64,000 bases of DNA from Chordicoccus furentiruminis (GTDB taxonomy: Bacteria; Bacillota; Clostridia; Lachnospirales; Lachnospiraceae): positions 682,001 through 746,000 of the forward strand of contig NZ_CP048829.1 of the NCBI RefSeq assembly GCF_019355395.1, read 5' to 3'. Positions within the stretch are counted from its first letter, which is position 1, and every line of letters begins with the position of its first letter. The notes under the pieces were generated by a model. The model was not told the DNA's origin. It saw nothing but the letters and a program-made list of their open reading frames with translations, and did not search any database. Below are positions 1 to 9,130 of this stretch, piece after piece. The position numbers and the translations under genes are program-made.

Positions 1-343
1 TGGCGTCATTGCCGACACAGATCTTTTCGACGCCGGTCAGCTTCTTCAGCTCCTCCGCCACATCGACGACGCCCCAGCCGAGGTTCACCGCACGGTTGAC
101 GATGGAGTCATGAATCACCGGGCCCGGAATATCGATCCCGATGCCTTCCAGTTCGTCCGGGCTGATCTTCCGGTCCGCGAGATCCTTCTTCACCGCCTTC
201 GCGATGTCGCCGAGGATATACGCGCCGTCCTTCTCCTTCCGGGTCGGAATTTCATGCCGGTAAACCAGCTCTCCGTCCGTCCGGAAAAGTCCGATCTTCA
301 CCGTCGTTCCCCCGAGATCCACGCCAAATGCATACGATTTCAT
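1..343 (-). CDS. glcK: ROK-family glucokinase, N-terminal part (cut by window start)
   Basis: Reading leftwards from an ATG at 343, with GGGAGG upstream, the protein begins MKSYAFGVDLGGTTVKIGLF. This is the N-terminal phosphate-binding DxGGT motif of ROK sugar kinases. It continues to GIDIPGP and ends at VGNDAN just before the window edge, which is the conserved segment carrying the catalytic Asp in this family. About 114 residues are visible out of a usual 310-320. The expected role is ATP-dependent phosphorylation of glucose in the cytoplasm. It is the last visible gene of a minus-strand series with the MoxR/VWA pair. Glucose specificity is inferred; other ROK kinases or repressors share the fold, but no N-terminal HTH is present, which argues for a kinase. 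Confidence 0.85.
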   Translation of the reverse strand, partial: MKSYAFGVDLGGTTVKIGLFRTDGELVYRHEIPTRKEKDGAYILGDIAKAVKKDLADRKISPDELEGIGIDIPGPVIHDSIVNRAVNLGWGVVDVAEELKKLTGVEKICVGNDA

Positions 344-432
344 TTCAATTTTCCTCCCTCGCCCGCTTCATCGGAAGCCTTCTCCCGGCAGCGGCCGGAC
401 CGCGCCGTCAGACATCTTCCGATTGTGTCTTC

Positions 433-1977
433 TTATTCTACATCCAAACGGTGTGCTCCGTCATCCCGAATCTTTCCGAAAATGCAGCCGCTGTCCTGCT
501 GCTCATCGCTGAGATCAATTGTCTTCAGCCTCTCATCCAGCTCCCTGCGGCGGTCACGGAGAAGCAGCAGCCGGTTGTATTTGTCATAGGCCTCGTTTCC
601 GCATTCGCTGATGAACCTGAGCGCGTCGTAGCCGCCGGAAAGCTCCGTCAGGAACAGCACCATCTCCTGTCCCTCCCCGAATGTCTCCGCCAGAAAAGCA
701 AAAGCCCGCGTCAGATGCGCCCCGGTCCGCCGGATCTCTTCCATCCTCCGCTGCTCACGGGCTGCGAACCACGCCTTCACGGCGCCCGACGGTTCCGCAT
801 CCGGCTGCGCCAGAACCGTCTCCAGTTCCTTCAGCGCCTGCACCGTCCGGCGTCCGGTCCGGGCGGCATTCTCGCCGATCAGACCTGCGGCTGTCCCGCC
901 GGCCAGCCGCTTCTCCAGCTTATCCCGCTCCTCCTTAAGCGAGCCGCCGGCGATCACCCGTTTCAGAATATCCGCCAGCGCCCGCTGCAGCTCTTTCTGC
1001 TCTCCGTATCGCCGGAATTCTCCGTCCAGACGGTTCGTGAGAAGTCCGATCAGGCTGAGCTTCTCGTCAAACGGCGCCCTCGCGAGCTCCTCCGTTCCCT
1101 TCGTACAGGTCCCGTCCAGAATCCCGTCAATCCGGAAGACGCGGCTGTACCGGCAGTAGAGCTCGTAGTAGACCGCAAAATCCGCCGCGATCTCGGGATC
1201 CTCCAGATACTGCGCAGCCAGCGCCTCGTCCGCCTTCTTGCCGAGCTTCTCGTAAACCGTGATGATCCGCGAGAGATCCTCCCATCCGCGGGCCGTCACG
1301 AAACGGACCCCGTCCAGGTCCTGCTTCACCGAATAAAAGTGTTCCTTCCGGATCCCGAGATAGGAAAGGATCGAGCCGTGGACGCCCGCCTTTCTCGCGT
1401 ATTCCTTCCAGACGCCGAGATCCGCCGTGATGTCGATCCGCTTCACCCGGTCGAGCGTCACGATATCGAGATCCCGCACCGACCGGTTGTACTCCGGCGG
1501 ATTGCCCGCGGTCACGATCACGAAGCCATCCGGCACCCGGTGCGTGCCGAAGGTTTTGTACTGGAGGAACTGCAGCATCGTCGGCGCCAGTGTCTCGGAG
1601 ACACAGTTGATCTCGTCAAGAAAGAGAATTCCCTCGTGTATGCCGGTGCGCTCGATCTGGTCGTAAACCGACGCGATGATCTCGCTCATCGTATATTCCG
1701 TCACCTGGTACTCCGTCCCGCCGTACGTCTTCCGGGAAATGCTGGGGAGGCCGATCGCGCTCTGACGGGTGTGATGGGTGATCGTGTAGGATACCAGATT
1801 GATCCCCAGCTCCTCCGCCACCTGCTCCATAATCGCGGTCTTCCCGATCCCGGGCGGTCCGATCAGAAGAAGCGGCCGCTGCCGCGGAACCGGAATCAGA
1901 AAGCTTCCCGTCTCGTCCTTCGCAAGATATGCCTCGACGGTATCGATCACCGTCTGCTTCGCCTGTCTGATATTCAT
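433..1977 (-). CDS. MoxR-type AAA+ ATPase paired with a VWA protein
   Basis: This 514-residue protein has an N-terminal AAA+ domain with Walker A GPPGIGKT (about residues 40-47), Walker B ILFLDEIN and a sensor-like VTAGNPPEYN. The C-terminal half is helical, rich in charged residues and resembles nothing I can name. MoxR ATPases usually act with a VWA-domain partner as chaperones that load metals or remodel protein complexes, and the gene immediately upstream (2023-3333) is such a partner. I chose the ATG at 1977 (MNIRQAK) because GGAGG lies six bases before it; an ATG two codons earlier abuts that GGAGG. The client of the pair is unknown. Confidence 0.85.
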   Translation of the reverse strand: MNIRQAKQTVIDTVEAYLAKDETGSFLIPVPRQRPLLLIGPPGIGKTAIMEQVAEELGINLVSYTITHHTRQSAIGLPSISRKTYGGTEYQVTEYTMSEIIASVYDQIERTGIHEGILFLDEINCVSETLAPTMLQFLQYKTFGTHRVPDGFVIVTAGNPPEYNRSVRDLDIVTLDRVKRIDITADLGVWKEYARKAGVHGSILSYLGIRKEHFYSVKQDLDGVRFVTARGWEDLSRIITVYEKLGKKADEALAAQYLEDPEIAADFAVYYELYCRYSRVFRIDGILDGTCTKGTEELARAPFDEKLSLIGLLTNRLDGEFRRYGEQKELQRALADILKRVIAGGSLKEERDKLEKRLAGGTAAGLIGENAARTGRRTVQALKELETVLAQPDAEPSGAVKAWFAAREQRRMEEIRRTGAHLTRAFAFLAETFGEGQEMVLFLTELSGGYDALRFISECGNEAYDKYNRLLLLRDRRRELDERLKTIDLSDEQQDSGCIFGKIRDDGAHRLDVE

Positions 1978-2022
1978 CCTCATCCTCCGTATGTGATGAC
2001 GCGGCCCGGATCAGAGGCCGCC

Positions 2023-3333
2023 TCACGCCCTCATGTACAGTGTCAGCGCCCACGCCGGCACCGCCTCCGTATCGCAGGGGCAGCCCTCCCGAAAGACGAA
2101 GGCGGTCGTATACGGCGTCGGCCGTTTCGGGTACACGCCGAATCCGTCCGTAAAATAAAGAAGTCCCTTAAGACTCCTCAGCTCTCCCTTCCGGATCATC
2201 TCATTCACACGGGCAAAGACAGGACGAAAATCCGTTCCGCCCCCTCCCGCGGCATGAAAGCCCTCCGCGTACCGCGTCATCTCCTCCGCCTTCGTGAGCA
2301 CGACATCATCCCGCACCTCGGTATCGCAGGTCATGATGTGGATCCGCACACGCCTGAAAAAGCTTTCCTGCCTTGCGAGGACCGCCGCCGTCTGCCCGAG
2401 AAAGGCGCGGACCGCGCCGCGGTCGCAGGAGGCGGAGGTATCGATGGCGATCACCAGTTCCTCCACCCGCTTCGCCTCCGCAAATTCATTTTCCTCGATC
2501 AGCGGAAGATTGCCGTAGCGCTGAAGACCGTACCAGTAGAAGCCGTAATCGAAGGAATCCGGATCCACACGCATCTCCTCGCGGACCACGGCAAATTTCC
2601 GCAGCAGCGCGCGGAAGTCCGTCCGGCCGGCGCTGTCCGCCCGGAGCATGACGTCAAGCGAGCCGGTTCCCTTCCCCGCCTTTCTTCCTTCCCCGCGGAG
2701 AGAAGCGCTGACACACTTCGCAGTTCTCCTCCATTCGTCCGAAAGCCTATTCAGCGCTTCCTGTCCGCTCCCTGTCCGCCGCTCCCTCTCACGCTTCGGC
2801 ATCCTCCAGAACACATGATCGTCCGCCGCGAATTCCTTCCGCATGCGCGTGAGCTCCTCGTACGACAGCGGATGCCGGAGAAAATACGAGCAGAGCCGCT
2901 CCGCCGTCAGCACCCGGACCTCCTCCTCAAGCTTCCGGTAACAGGATGCCCGGAAGTCCGACGCCGTCCGGTTCACCGCCGGATTGTCCATCCCGTCGAT
3001 GACATGCTCGGCGGCGATGTCGGCGGAGAGATCCCAGACCTCCCCGTCCGCATACTCCTCCGCGGAGAATACATGACGGAACAGACAGTGCAGGAGCAGG
3101 TGCAGATAGATCCGGGTGAGCACGTAGGGATGACGGCGGTACACCTGTATGAGCCCCGCGGGCGAATAGCGTACCGTCTCGCCGTCCGTTCCGATGAGCC
3201 TCGTCGTCAGATCCATCCGGTGCGTGAGCACGCCCATCGCCGGTCCGAGGAAGGGCATGCTCACAAAGAGCTCCGTCCGGGTCTCGTCAAGCAGCGCCTC
3301 TCCGGCCGCCTCCAGTTCCGTCCTGCTTTTCAC
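2023..3333 (-). CDS. VWA-like protein with putative metallopeptidase N-domain (DUF2201-like)
   Basis: The protein has 436 residues and a GTG start. The N-terminal half contains HLLLHCLFRHV, which resembles the HxxxH metal-binding helix of DUF2201 putative metallopeptidases. The C-terminal half is a von Willebrand A domain with the MIDAS motif DTSAS, then GGGTDFRPVF and YFTDGFG. The family is typically encoded beside a MoxR ATPase, as here, with a 45-base gap. The pair probably works as an ATP-driven assembly or maturation machine. No signal peptide is visible, so it is cytoplasmic. Whether the HxxxH motif is catalytic cannot be judged from sequence. Confidence 0.8.
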   Translation of the reverse strand: MKSRTELEAAGEALLDETRTELFVSMPFLGPAMGVLTHRMDLTTRLIGTDGETVRYSPAGLIQVYRRHPYVLTRIYLHLLLHCLFRHVFSAEEYADGEVWDLSADIAAEHVIDGMDNPAVNRTASDFRASCYRKLEEEVRVLTAERLCSYFLRHPLSYEELTRMRKEFAADDHVFWRMPKRERERRTGSGQEALNRLSDEWRRTAKCVSASLRGEGRKAGKGTGSLDVMLRADSAGRTDFRALLRKFAVVREEMRVDPDSFDYGFYWYGLQRYGNLPLIEENEFAEAKRVEELVIAIDTSASCDRGAVRAFLGQTAAVLARQESFFRRVRIHIMTCDTEVRDDVVLTKAEEMTRYAEGFHAAGGGGTDFRPVFARVNEMIRKGELRSLKGLLYFTDGFGVYPKRPTPYTTAFVFREGCPCDTEAVPAWALTLYMRA

Positions 3334-3349
3334 GCGGTCTTCTCTCCCT

Positions 3350-4234
3350 TCAGAGCGTAAACGTTTCCGGTTCCCGTCTGTCCCGGCCGCCGGACGCGCT
3401 CATCAGCAGCGCGCCGGCCTCCGTGTTCCCGTTTTCCGAGGCTTTCCGGAGCGCCGCATCCAGACCGTCCCTGTCCGGGTGCGCCGCGTCAAGAAGAACC
3501 GCCAGTCCCTCCGTATCCGTCCGGTCCAGCAGCATGAGCGCCGTTTCCTTCCAGTGCGCGCCCAGCCAGGACCGGTACGCTTCGCCGGCGGAGGCGTCCA
3601 GACGGAATGGATAGCGGAGACGCGCGAGCGCGGTCTCGGCCGCCGGATCCGAGTAGCGCTGGGCCGCCCACGAAAAGAGACGGTCATATTCCCGGTAATC
3701 GATGCCCTTCCGCGACACGCACTGCCGGTACCGGTAGCCGCATCCGACGATGGAGATGTGGATCGCCCGGGCCCACGGATCCTCCCTCGCCTCATCGGCG
3801 TAAGACGGAAAGACGAGGCAGGCGTCGCCGTCCGGCCCGTGAAGCAGCAGGCGGAGGCAGGCGTCCGTATCCCCCAGAAGGTCCTCAACCAGACGGTATC
3901 CGCCCCGCCTCAGGTCGATCTCAATCTCCCGGAGCGACGGGCACAGACGGATCACGCCGTCGTACAGATCCGACACCGAGTCGGATAAGCGAATCCTCCT
4001 CAGGCGTTCACAGCCGTAGAAGGCATAGCTCCGGATCTCCCGGACGGTATCCGGAATCTCGATTTCGAGGAGATCCGTCTGATCGGAAAATGCATGCGCG
4101 CCGATTCTTCTCAGCGGATGCCCCTCCACCTCAGGCGGAAGCGCGAGCCTTCCGACCGCCTTCTCCGCTCTGACAGCTTCGGCGAACGTCTCCCCGCCTG
4201 CCGGATCTCCCCTGAACTCATAGATAACGCCCAT
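3350..4234 (-). CDS. Leucine-rich repeat (LRR_5/BspA-type) protein
   Basis: The start is the ATG at 4234 (MGVIYEFRGD), preceded by GGGAGG at a normal distance; earlier in-frame Met codons lie inside the upstream AraC gene. The first half carries BspA-like leucine-rich repeats such as LRRIGAHAFSDQTDLLEIEI and VREIRSYAFYGCERLRRIRL. The second half has helical, ankyrin-like segments ending in LRKASENGNTEAGALLMSA. There is no signal peptide or membrane segment, so it is probably a cytoplasmic protein-interaction scaffold. Its start overlaps the end of the AraC gene by 17 bases, implying translational coupling. Its specific role is not recognisable. Confidence 0.7.
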   Translation of the reverse strand: MGVIYEFRGDPAGGETFAEAVRAEKAVGRLALPPEVEGHPLRRIGAHAFSDQTDLLEIEIPDTVREIRSYAFYGCERLRRIRLSDSVSDLYDGVIRLCPSLREIEIDLRRGGYRLVEDLLGDTDACLRLLLHGPDGDACLVFPSYADEAREDPWARAIHISIVGCGYRYRQCVSRKGIDYREYDRLFSWAAQRYSDPAAETALARLRYPFRLDASAGEAYRSWLGAHWKETALMLLDRTDTEGLAVLLDAAHPDRDGLDAALRKASENGNTEAGALLMSASGGRDRREPETFTL

Positions 4235-5240
4235 TCTGATCCGACCTCCCAGTCCGGCGCGTTTCTTTCTCCTCCGGACGGGCCGCCGCCTCTCCCTCCC
4301 GACGCATCGTGCTCTCGTGTGCCCCGGCCGGTCCTGCTTCGTCTCCGCCGGTCCGCCGCTCATCCTCTCTCTCCGCCTCCCGGAATGATCCTTCCTGCTC
4401 CCGCTTCCGGCGGCGGTGCGCCTCACGGTAGCCGGACGGCGTCTCGCCCATGATCCGGTGAAACGATTTCGAGAAATACAGTCCGTTGTCGTACCCCACG
4501 GAGGAGGCGATCGACGCCACTGTAAGAGACGAGCTCCTCAAAAGCTCCGCCGCCCGCCGCATCCGGTACCGGTCGAGATACTCCTTCGGAGAAACGCCCG
4601 CGACCGACGAGAATGCGCGGAACAGCGTGCTCCGGCTCACGCCGGCGTAGGAAGCGATCATCTCTACCGTCATCGGATAAGAATAGCGCGTGTCGATATA
4701 ATCCACAGCCCGTTCCACCGTTTCCTCCGCCCCGGTGCGCGGAAGATGGTCGGCGGAAGCGCTGCTGATCAGGATCGACAGCGTCAGATAGAGCTCGCCC
4801 GTCATCCTCGCGGCGTTTTCGAAGGAATTGCCGAACGCGCTGTTGATCCGCCGGAGATGCTTCGCCAGCTCCTCCCCGCAGGAAAGGCCGCGCAGCACCC
4901 GCTGCTCCGGCGTGAAATCCGTCGCGTCCACGAGCAGCGGCGCGTCGAGTCCGGTGAATCCCACCCACTCGTACGTCCACGGGTCCTCCGCGTCGGCCTG
5001 ATAGCTGATCTCCGTGTCCGGATACGCCAGAAAGACATCGCCCGCGCAGAGCTCCTCCGTCCGTCCGGCGAAAGAGTAGCGTCCCCGTCCCCTGCTGATG
5101 TAGTGAATCAGAAAGTGATCCCTGACCCCGGGGCCCCATGTGTACAGAGGCGCGCACCGCTGCCGTCCGACATTGACGACCATGAGCGACATCATCGCCC
5201 GGTCCTTCACCTTGTTGCTGAATTTGTAGCGTTCTTCCAT
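4218..5240 (-). CDS. AraC-family transcriptional regulator
   Basis: The 340-residue protein has an N-terminal cupin-like effector domain (about residues 20-150) and a C-terminal pair of helix-turn-helix motifs in the order typical of AraC/XylS. The first is TVEMIASYAGVSRSTLFRAF and the second VASIASSVGYDNGLYFSKSF, followed by the usual MGETPSGYR. A low-complexity basic tail of about 60 residues after the second HTH is unusual. It stands divergent to galT-galK, and a direct repeat lies between them (5330-5353), so control of the galactose genes is plausible. It also heads the LRR-VWA-MoxR series. The inducer is unknown. Confidence 0.88.
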   Translation of the reverse strand: MEERYKFSNKVKDRAMMSLMVVNVGRQRCAPLYTWGPGVRDHFLIHYISRGRGRYSFAGRTEELCAGDVFLAYPDTEISYQADAEDPWTYEWVGFTGLDAPLLVDATDFTPEQRVLRGLSCGEELAKHLRRINSAFGNSFENAARMTGELYLTLSILISSASADHLPRTGAEETVERAVDYIDTRYSYPMTVEMIASYAGVSRSTLFRAFSSVAGVSPKEYLDRYRMRRAAELLRSSSLTVASIASSVGYDNGLYFSKSFHRIMGETPSGYREAHRRRKREQEGSFREAEREDERRTGGDEAGPAGAHESTMRREGEAAARPEEKETRRTGRSDQNGRYL

Positions 5241-5329
5241 CCCGCGGCTGCATGACCCCTCAATACGGGGCCGTCTGTCCTCCTCTGCGACAGTATAACC
5301 CTCCGCTCCGTCTCATGCAACAAACTTAC

Positions 5330-5353
5330 ATATCCATTCAACGAATATCCATT
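5330..5353. promoter_or_regulatory. Direct repeat ATATCCATT x2 between AraC gene and galT
   Basis: Two identical copies of ATATCCATT start at 5330 and 5345, a 15-base period, in the divergent spacer. AraC-type proteins commonly bind direct repeats upstream of -35. A weak galT promoter can be read just downstream (TTTTCA, 17 bases, CATAAT near 5372-5378). The assignment is inferred from position only. Confidence 0.4.
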
Positions 5354-5424
5354 TTCACCGGGGGGCTCTTCCGTCATAATGAACTCAGATGGAACCGTGA
5401 CCGGTCAAATGAAGGAGGCAGGGT

Positions 5425-6972
5425 ATGACCGTAGAGGAAGCAGTACAGTCGCTGATCAGATATGGCATCCGGACCGAGCTGATCGAAGCGTCGGACGCGC
5501 GTTACGCCGCCAACGGCGTCTTCGATGTGCTGGGTGTCGAACCGTCCTACGCTTTTTCGCCGGAGGGAGGGGCGGACCTCCCGCTCGAGGAAATCCTCGG
5601 ATTTCTTCTCGACGACGCAGTGAAGCGGGGACGCATCGAGGACGGCATCGCGAGCCGGGATCTCTTCGACACGCGCATCATGGGCGTGCTCACGCCGAGA
5701 CCCAGCGAGGTGATCCGCCGTTTCACCGCGTTGGAAAAGGAAGATCCGGTTCTGGCTACGGACTATTTCTACAAGCTGGCCGGCGACAGCGACTACATCC
5801 GCCGCTACCGGATCGCAAAGGACGTCAAATGGGTCACGCCGACCCGCTATGGCGATCTCGATATCACCATCAATCTCTCGAAGCCGGAGAAGGACCCCAA
5901 GGCGATCGCTGCCGCGCTCAAAAAGAAGCAGGACTCCTATCCGAAGTGCCTGCTCTGCCCCGAGAATGAAGGCTACGCGGGCCGGATGGACCATCCGGCC
6001 CGTGAGACGATCCGCCTGATCCCGATGACACTGGGCGGTGAGAAATGGTACATGCAGTACTCTCCCTATGTCTACTACAACGAGCACTGCATTGTCCTTT
6101 CTGCGAAGCATGAGCCGATGAAGATCAGCCGCGGGACGTTCGTCCGCCTGCTGGAGTTCATCGGGCGCTTCCCGCACTACACGATCGGTTCCAACGCCGA
6201 TCTGCCGATCGTCGGCGGCTCGATTCTCACCCACGAGCATTTCCAGGGCGGCCGCTACACATTCGCGATGGCGAAGGCGGACATCCGGCGTCCGGTGACC
6301 TTCCCCGGTTTCGAGGACATCCGGGCGGGCATCGTCAACTGGCCGATGAGCGTGATCCGGCTGGACGGCGACGACCCGGAGCGGATCACGGAGCTGGCGG
6401 ACCGGATTCTCACGGTCTGGCGCACATACAGCGATCCGGCCTGCGATATCCTCTCCGAAACGGACGGCACGCCTCATAACACCATCACGCCGATCGCGCG
6501 CCGCCGCGGCCGTTCCTTCGAGCTGGATCTCGTCCTACGGAACAACCGGACGACCGCGGAACATCCGCTGGGCATTTTCCATCCTCACGCGGAGCTTCAC
6601 CACATCAAGAAGGAGAACATCGGGCTCATCGAAGTGATGGGACTTGCCGTCCTTCCCTCGCGGCTGAAGACCGAGATGGAGGAGCTGAGCCGGGCCGTTC
6701 TTTCCGGCCGGGACGTGGATCAGGTGCCCTCACTCGCGCCGCACGCTCCCTGGACAAAAGAGATTCTGGCCCGTCACCCGGAGTTCGCGCCGGATGCGGT
6801 CCTCTCATACAAGGGCGGCCCCGAACGTCTCCGCGCCGACTGGGACGAAGTGCTGCAGAACGAGATCGGCCTCGTCTTCTCAAAGGTGCTCGAGCACTGC
6901 GGCGTCTACAAGGACGACGAGACGGGCCGCAGCGGCTTCGATGCCTTCCTCCGCGCCGTCGGCACGAACTGA
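5425..6972 (+). CDS. galT: Class II galactose-1-phosphate uridylyltransferase
   Basis: The 515-residue product matches the Gram-positive class II GalT family, which is longer than the 350-residue E. coli type. Segments such as CLLCPENEGYAGRMDHPAR, VYYNEHCIVLS and SILTHEHFQGG (an H-x-H-F-Q-G catalytic motif) are characteristic. It exchanges UMP between UDP-glucose and galactose-1-phosphate in the Leloir pathway. AAGGAGG lies correctly before the ATG. It is followed by galK after 34 bases, forming a galT-galK operon. No galE is in the window. Confidence 0.95.
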   Translation: MTVEEAVQSLIRYGIRTELIEASDARYAANGVFDVLGVEPSYAFSPEGGADLPLEEILGFLLDDAVKRGRIEDGIASRDLFDTRIMGVLTPRPSEVIRRFTALEKEDPVLATDYFYKLAGDSDYIRRYRIAKDVKWVTPTRYGDLDITINLSKPEKDPKAIAAALKKKQDSYPKCLLCPENEGYAGRMDHPARETIRLIPMTLGGEKWYMQYSPYVYYNEHCIVLSAKHEPMKISRGTFVRLLEFIGRFPHYTIGSNADLPIVGGSILTHEHFQGGRYTFAMAKADIRRPVTFPGFEDIRAGIVNWPMSVIRLDGDDPERITELADRILTVWRTYSDPACDILSETDGTPHNTITPIARRRGRSFELDLVLRNNRTTAEHPLGIFHPHAELHHIKKENIGLIEVMGLAVLPSRLKTEMEELSRAVLSGRDVDQVPSLAPHAPWTKEILARHPEFAPDAVLSYKGGPERLRADWDEVLQNEIGLVFSKVLEHCGVYKDDETGRSGFDAFLRAVGTN

Positions 6973-7006
6973 ACAACGCGATACGGAATTTCGAAAGGAG
7001 TACGAA

Positions 7007-8215
7007 ATGGCACATATTCCTGCCCAGACAGCAGATGAGAATCAGATTCTCCGCGATATGAAAGCATCCTTCAGCGAGCTCTTCGGCGGCGACGGCGCGC
7101 GTGCCTTCTTTGCCCCCGGCCGCGTCAACCTGATCGGCGAGCATACCGACTACAACGGCGGGCATGTCTTCCCCTGCGCCCTCAGCTTCGGCACCTACGC
7201 TCTCGCAAGAAAGCGCAGCGACCGGCTCATCCGTCTCGCATCTCTCAATATCGGGGACGGCCGGATCTTCGAAAGTCCGCTCGACGGTCTCCGTTACGAG
7301 AAGGAGGCGGACTGGACCAACTACCCGAAAGGCGTGATCTGGGCCTTCGCCGAGGCTGGTCATCCGCTTCCGGAGGGCCTCGACGTCCTCTACTTCGGCA
7401 ACATCCCGGCCGGCGCGGGACTCTCTTCCTCGGCTTCGCTGGAAGTGCTCACCGGGATCCTGCTCCGGGAGCTCTACGTTTTTCAGGATGTCTCCCAGAC
7501 CGATCTCGCCCTGCTTGGACAGAAGGCGGAAAACCAGTTCGTCGGCATGAACTGCGGCATCATGGACCAGTTCGCCTCGGCGATGGGGAAGAAGGACCAC
7601 GCGATCTATCTGGACGCCGCCACCCTTGATTTCGAGTATGCGCCGCTGACGCTTCCGGACGCGAAGATCGTCATCACCAACAGCGAGGTCAAGCATCAGC
7701 TCGCCTCCTCCGAGTACAACACGCGGCGCGCCGAGTGCGAGAAGGCCGTCTCCGAGATCAGCCGCGTGCGCCCGCTGAAGACGCTGGGTGAGCTCACTCC
7801 GGAAGAATTCGAAAAGCTGAAGGGCTGCCTTTCCGATGAAGTGCTCGTCCGCAGAGCAAGACACGCGGTGACGGAGAACGCCCGTACCGCGGAGGCATAC
7901 GAGGCGCTCCGCGCAGGCCGGACTGACACCTTCGGCCTTCTGATGAACGCGTCTCACACTTCTCTCGAGAAGGATTACGAGGTTTCCTGTCCGGAGGTGG
8001 ACTTCCTCGTTCACGAGGCCTGGAAGATCCCGGGCGTCATCGGCTCCCGGATCACGGGCGGCGGCTTCGGCGGCTGCACAGTCAGCATCGTTCGGAATGA
8101 CGCGATCGATGCGTTCCGCAGCACGCTCTCTGACCGCTACAAGAAAGCGTACGATGTCACAGCCGAGTTCTACATCGCGGAGCCGGGTGACGGAGCGCAT
8201 GAGATCATGGCCTGA
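7007..8215 (+). CDS. galK: Galactokinase
   Basis: The 402-residue GHMP kinase phosphorylates galactose with ATP at C1. The galactokinase signature GRVNLIGEHTDYNGG sits near residues 38-52, the ATP-binding GAGLSSSASLEV near 135-146, and the C-terminal GGGFGGCTV in the last quarter. I chose the ATG at 7007 (MAHIPAQ) with AAAGGAG upstream; the frame stays open further upstream but that stretch overlaps galT. It is the second gene of the galT-galK unit and is followed by a strong hairpin. Confidence 0.95.
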   Translation: MAHIPAQTADENQILRDMKASFSELFGGDGARAFFAPGRVNLIGEHTDYNGGHVFPCALSFGTYALARKRSDRLIRLASLNIGDGRIFESPLDGLRYEKEADWTNYPKGVIWAFAEAGHPLPEGLDVLYFGNIPAGAGLSSSASLEVLTGILLRELYVFQDVSQTDLALLGQKAENQFVGMNCGIMDQFASAMGKKDHAIYLDAATLDFEYAPLTLPDAKIVITNSEVKHQLASSEYNTRRAECEKAVSEISRVRPLKTLGELTPEEFEKLKGCLSDEVLVRRARHAVTENARTAEAYEALRAGRTDTFGLLMNASHTSLEKDYEVSCPEVDFLVHEAWKIPGVIGSRITGGGFGGCTVSIVRNDAIDAFRSTLSDRYKKAYDVTAEFYIAEPGDGAHEIMA

Positions 8216-8263
8216 GTTTTCTTCGGCTGAACATGAGATGGTGTAAAACATATCTTCATCGAA

Positions 8264-8299
8264 ATAAAGGCGGTGCCGGATGTCCGGCACCGCCTTTAT
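8264..8299. terminator. Bidirectional terminator between galK and focA
   Basis: A perfect 16-base stem (ATAAAGGCGGTGCCGG with its complement) and a four-base loop lie between two convergent genes. The stem ends in A/T-rich runs on both sides, so it can serve both strands. Confidence 0.8.
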
Positions 8300-8320
8300 G
8301 ATCCCCTGTTGTTCAAACTA

Positions 8321-9130
8321 TCAATTCGCCTTCGCCGGCTTCCTGAGCCAGCAGTACCAGAGGAGCCACCCGATGAAAACACCGCCGACGATATTGCCGA
8401 GCGTCACCGGCAGCATGTTGCCCGCGAAATAACGGCCCCATGTCAGGTTCGGGTACTTCGCCGCAAGGTCCGGGAACTGGCCCTTCGCGAAGAGACCGAG
8501 CATGCAGTATGTCATGTCCGCGATGCTGTGGTTGAAGCCGCAGACCACGAAGAACATCACCGGCACCCAGGCGCCCATGAAGCGGGACACGCCGTCCTGG
8601 CCCTGCAGCGAGATGAAGACGCCGAGCGTCACGAGCATGTTGCAGAGGATGCCCATGACAAATGCATTCTGGAACGGCATCGTCATCTTCGCCTGCGCGA
8701 CCTTCATGCAGAAGTCCGCGAGAGCACCGTCACCGGCGTTCTCCCATCCGAATTCCGCACAGAGGAGCGAGAAGACCATCGAACCGACGAAGTTGCCGAT
8801 ATAGACGACAATCCAGTTGCGGAGGAGCCCGCCGACCGTGGCTTTCTTATCCAGCACGCTGATGCTGATCAGTGTATTTCCCGTAAAGAGTTCGGATCCG
8901 GTGATGACGACCATACCGAGACCGAACGCGAACAGGATTCCGGAGATCATCCGGATCACCGAGTTATTGGTCTGCGCGTAGCTTGCCATCTGTGTGACAG
9001 CCGCCGGTACTCCAATCTCAAAGCCGGCCAGGATCGCCAGCACGAACATTTTTCCGAATGGAAGTTCCGTCTTCTTCTTTCCTGCACTGGAATAATTGGC
9101 AGTTGCTTCCGCCGCTGTAAATAAATTCAT
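8321..9130 (-). CDS. focA: FNT-family formate/nitrite transporter
   Basis: The 269-residue membrane protein has six hydrophobic segments and FNT landmarks: GSELFTGN in the second half-helix region and GFNHSIADM containing the pore His. FNT channels pass formate or related monoacids. Its placement as the last gene after folD, with start and stop overlapping as ATGA, ties it to one-carbon metabolism, so formate import or export is the likely role. Nitrite or hydrosulfide are alternatives. The gene ends 22 bases before the galK-side terminator. Confidence 0.9.
   Translation of the reverse strand: MNLFTAAEATANYSSAGKKKTELPFGKMFVLAILAGFEIGVPAAVTQMASYAQTNNSVIRMISGILFAFGLGMVVITGSELFTGNTLISISVLDKKATVGGLLRNWIVVYIGNFVGSMVFSLLCAEFGWENAGDGALADFCMKVAQAKMTMPFQNAFVMGILCNMLVTLGVFISLQGQDGVSRFMGAWVPVMFFVVCGFNHSIADMTYCMLGLFAKGQFPDLAAKYPNLTWGRYFAGNMLPVTLGNIVGGVFIGWLLWYCWLRKPAKAN

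Noticed and set aside
328-3360. 1010-codon open frame on the plus strand
   Set aside because: It mirrors the MoxR and VWA genes on the minus strand, has no family features and an Arg/Pro-rich composition typical of antisense frames in GC-rich DNA.
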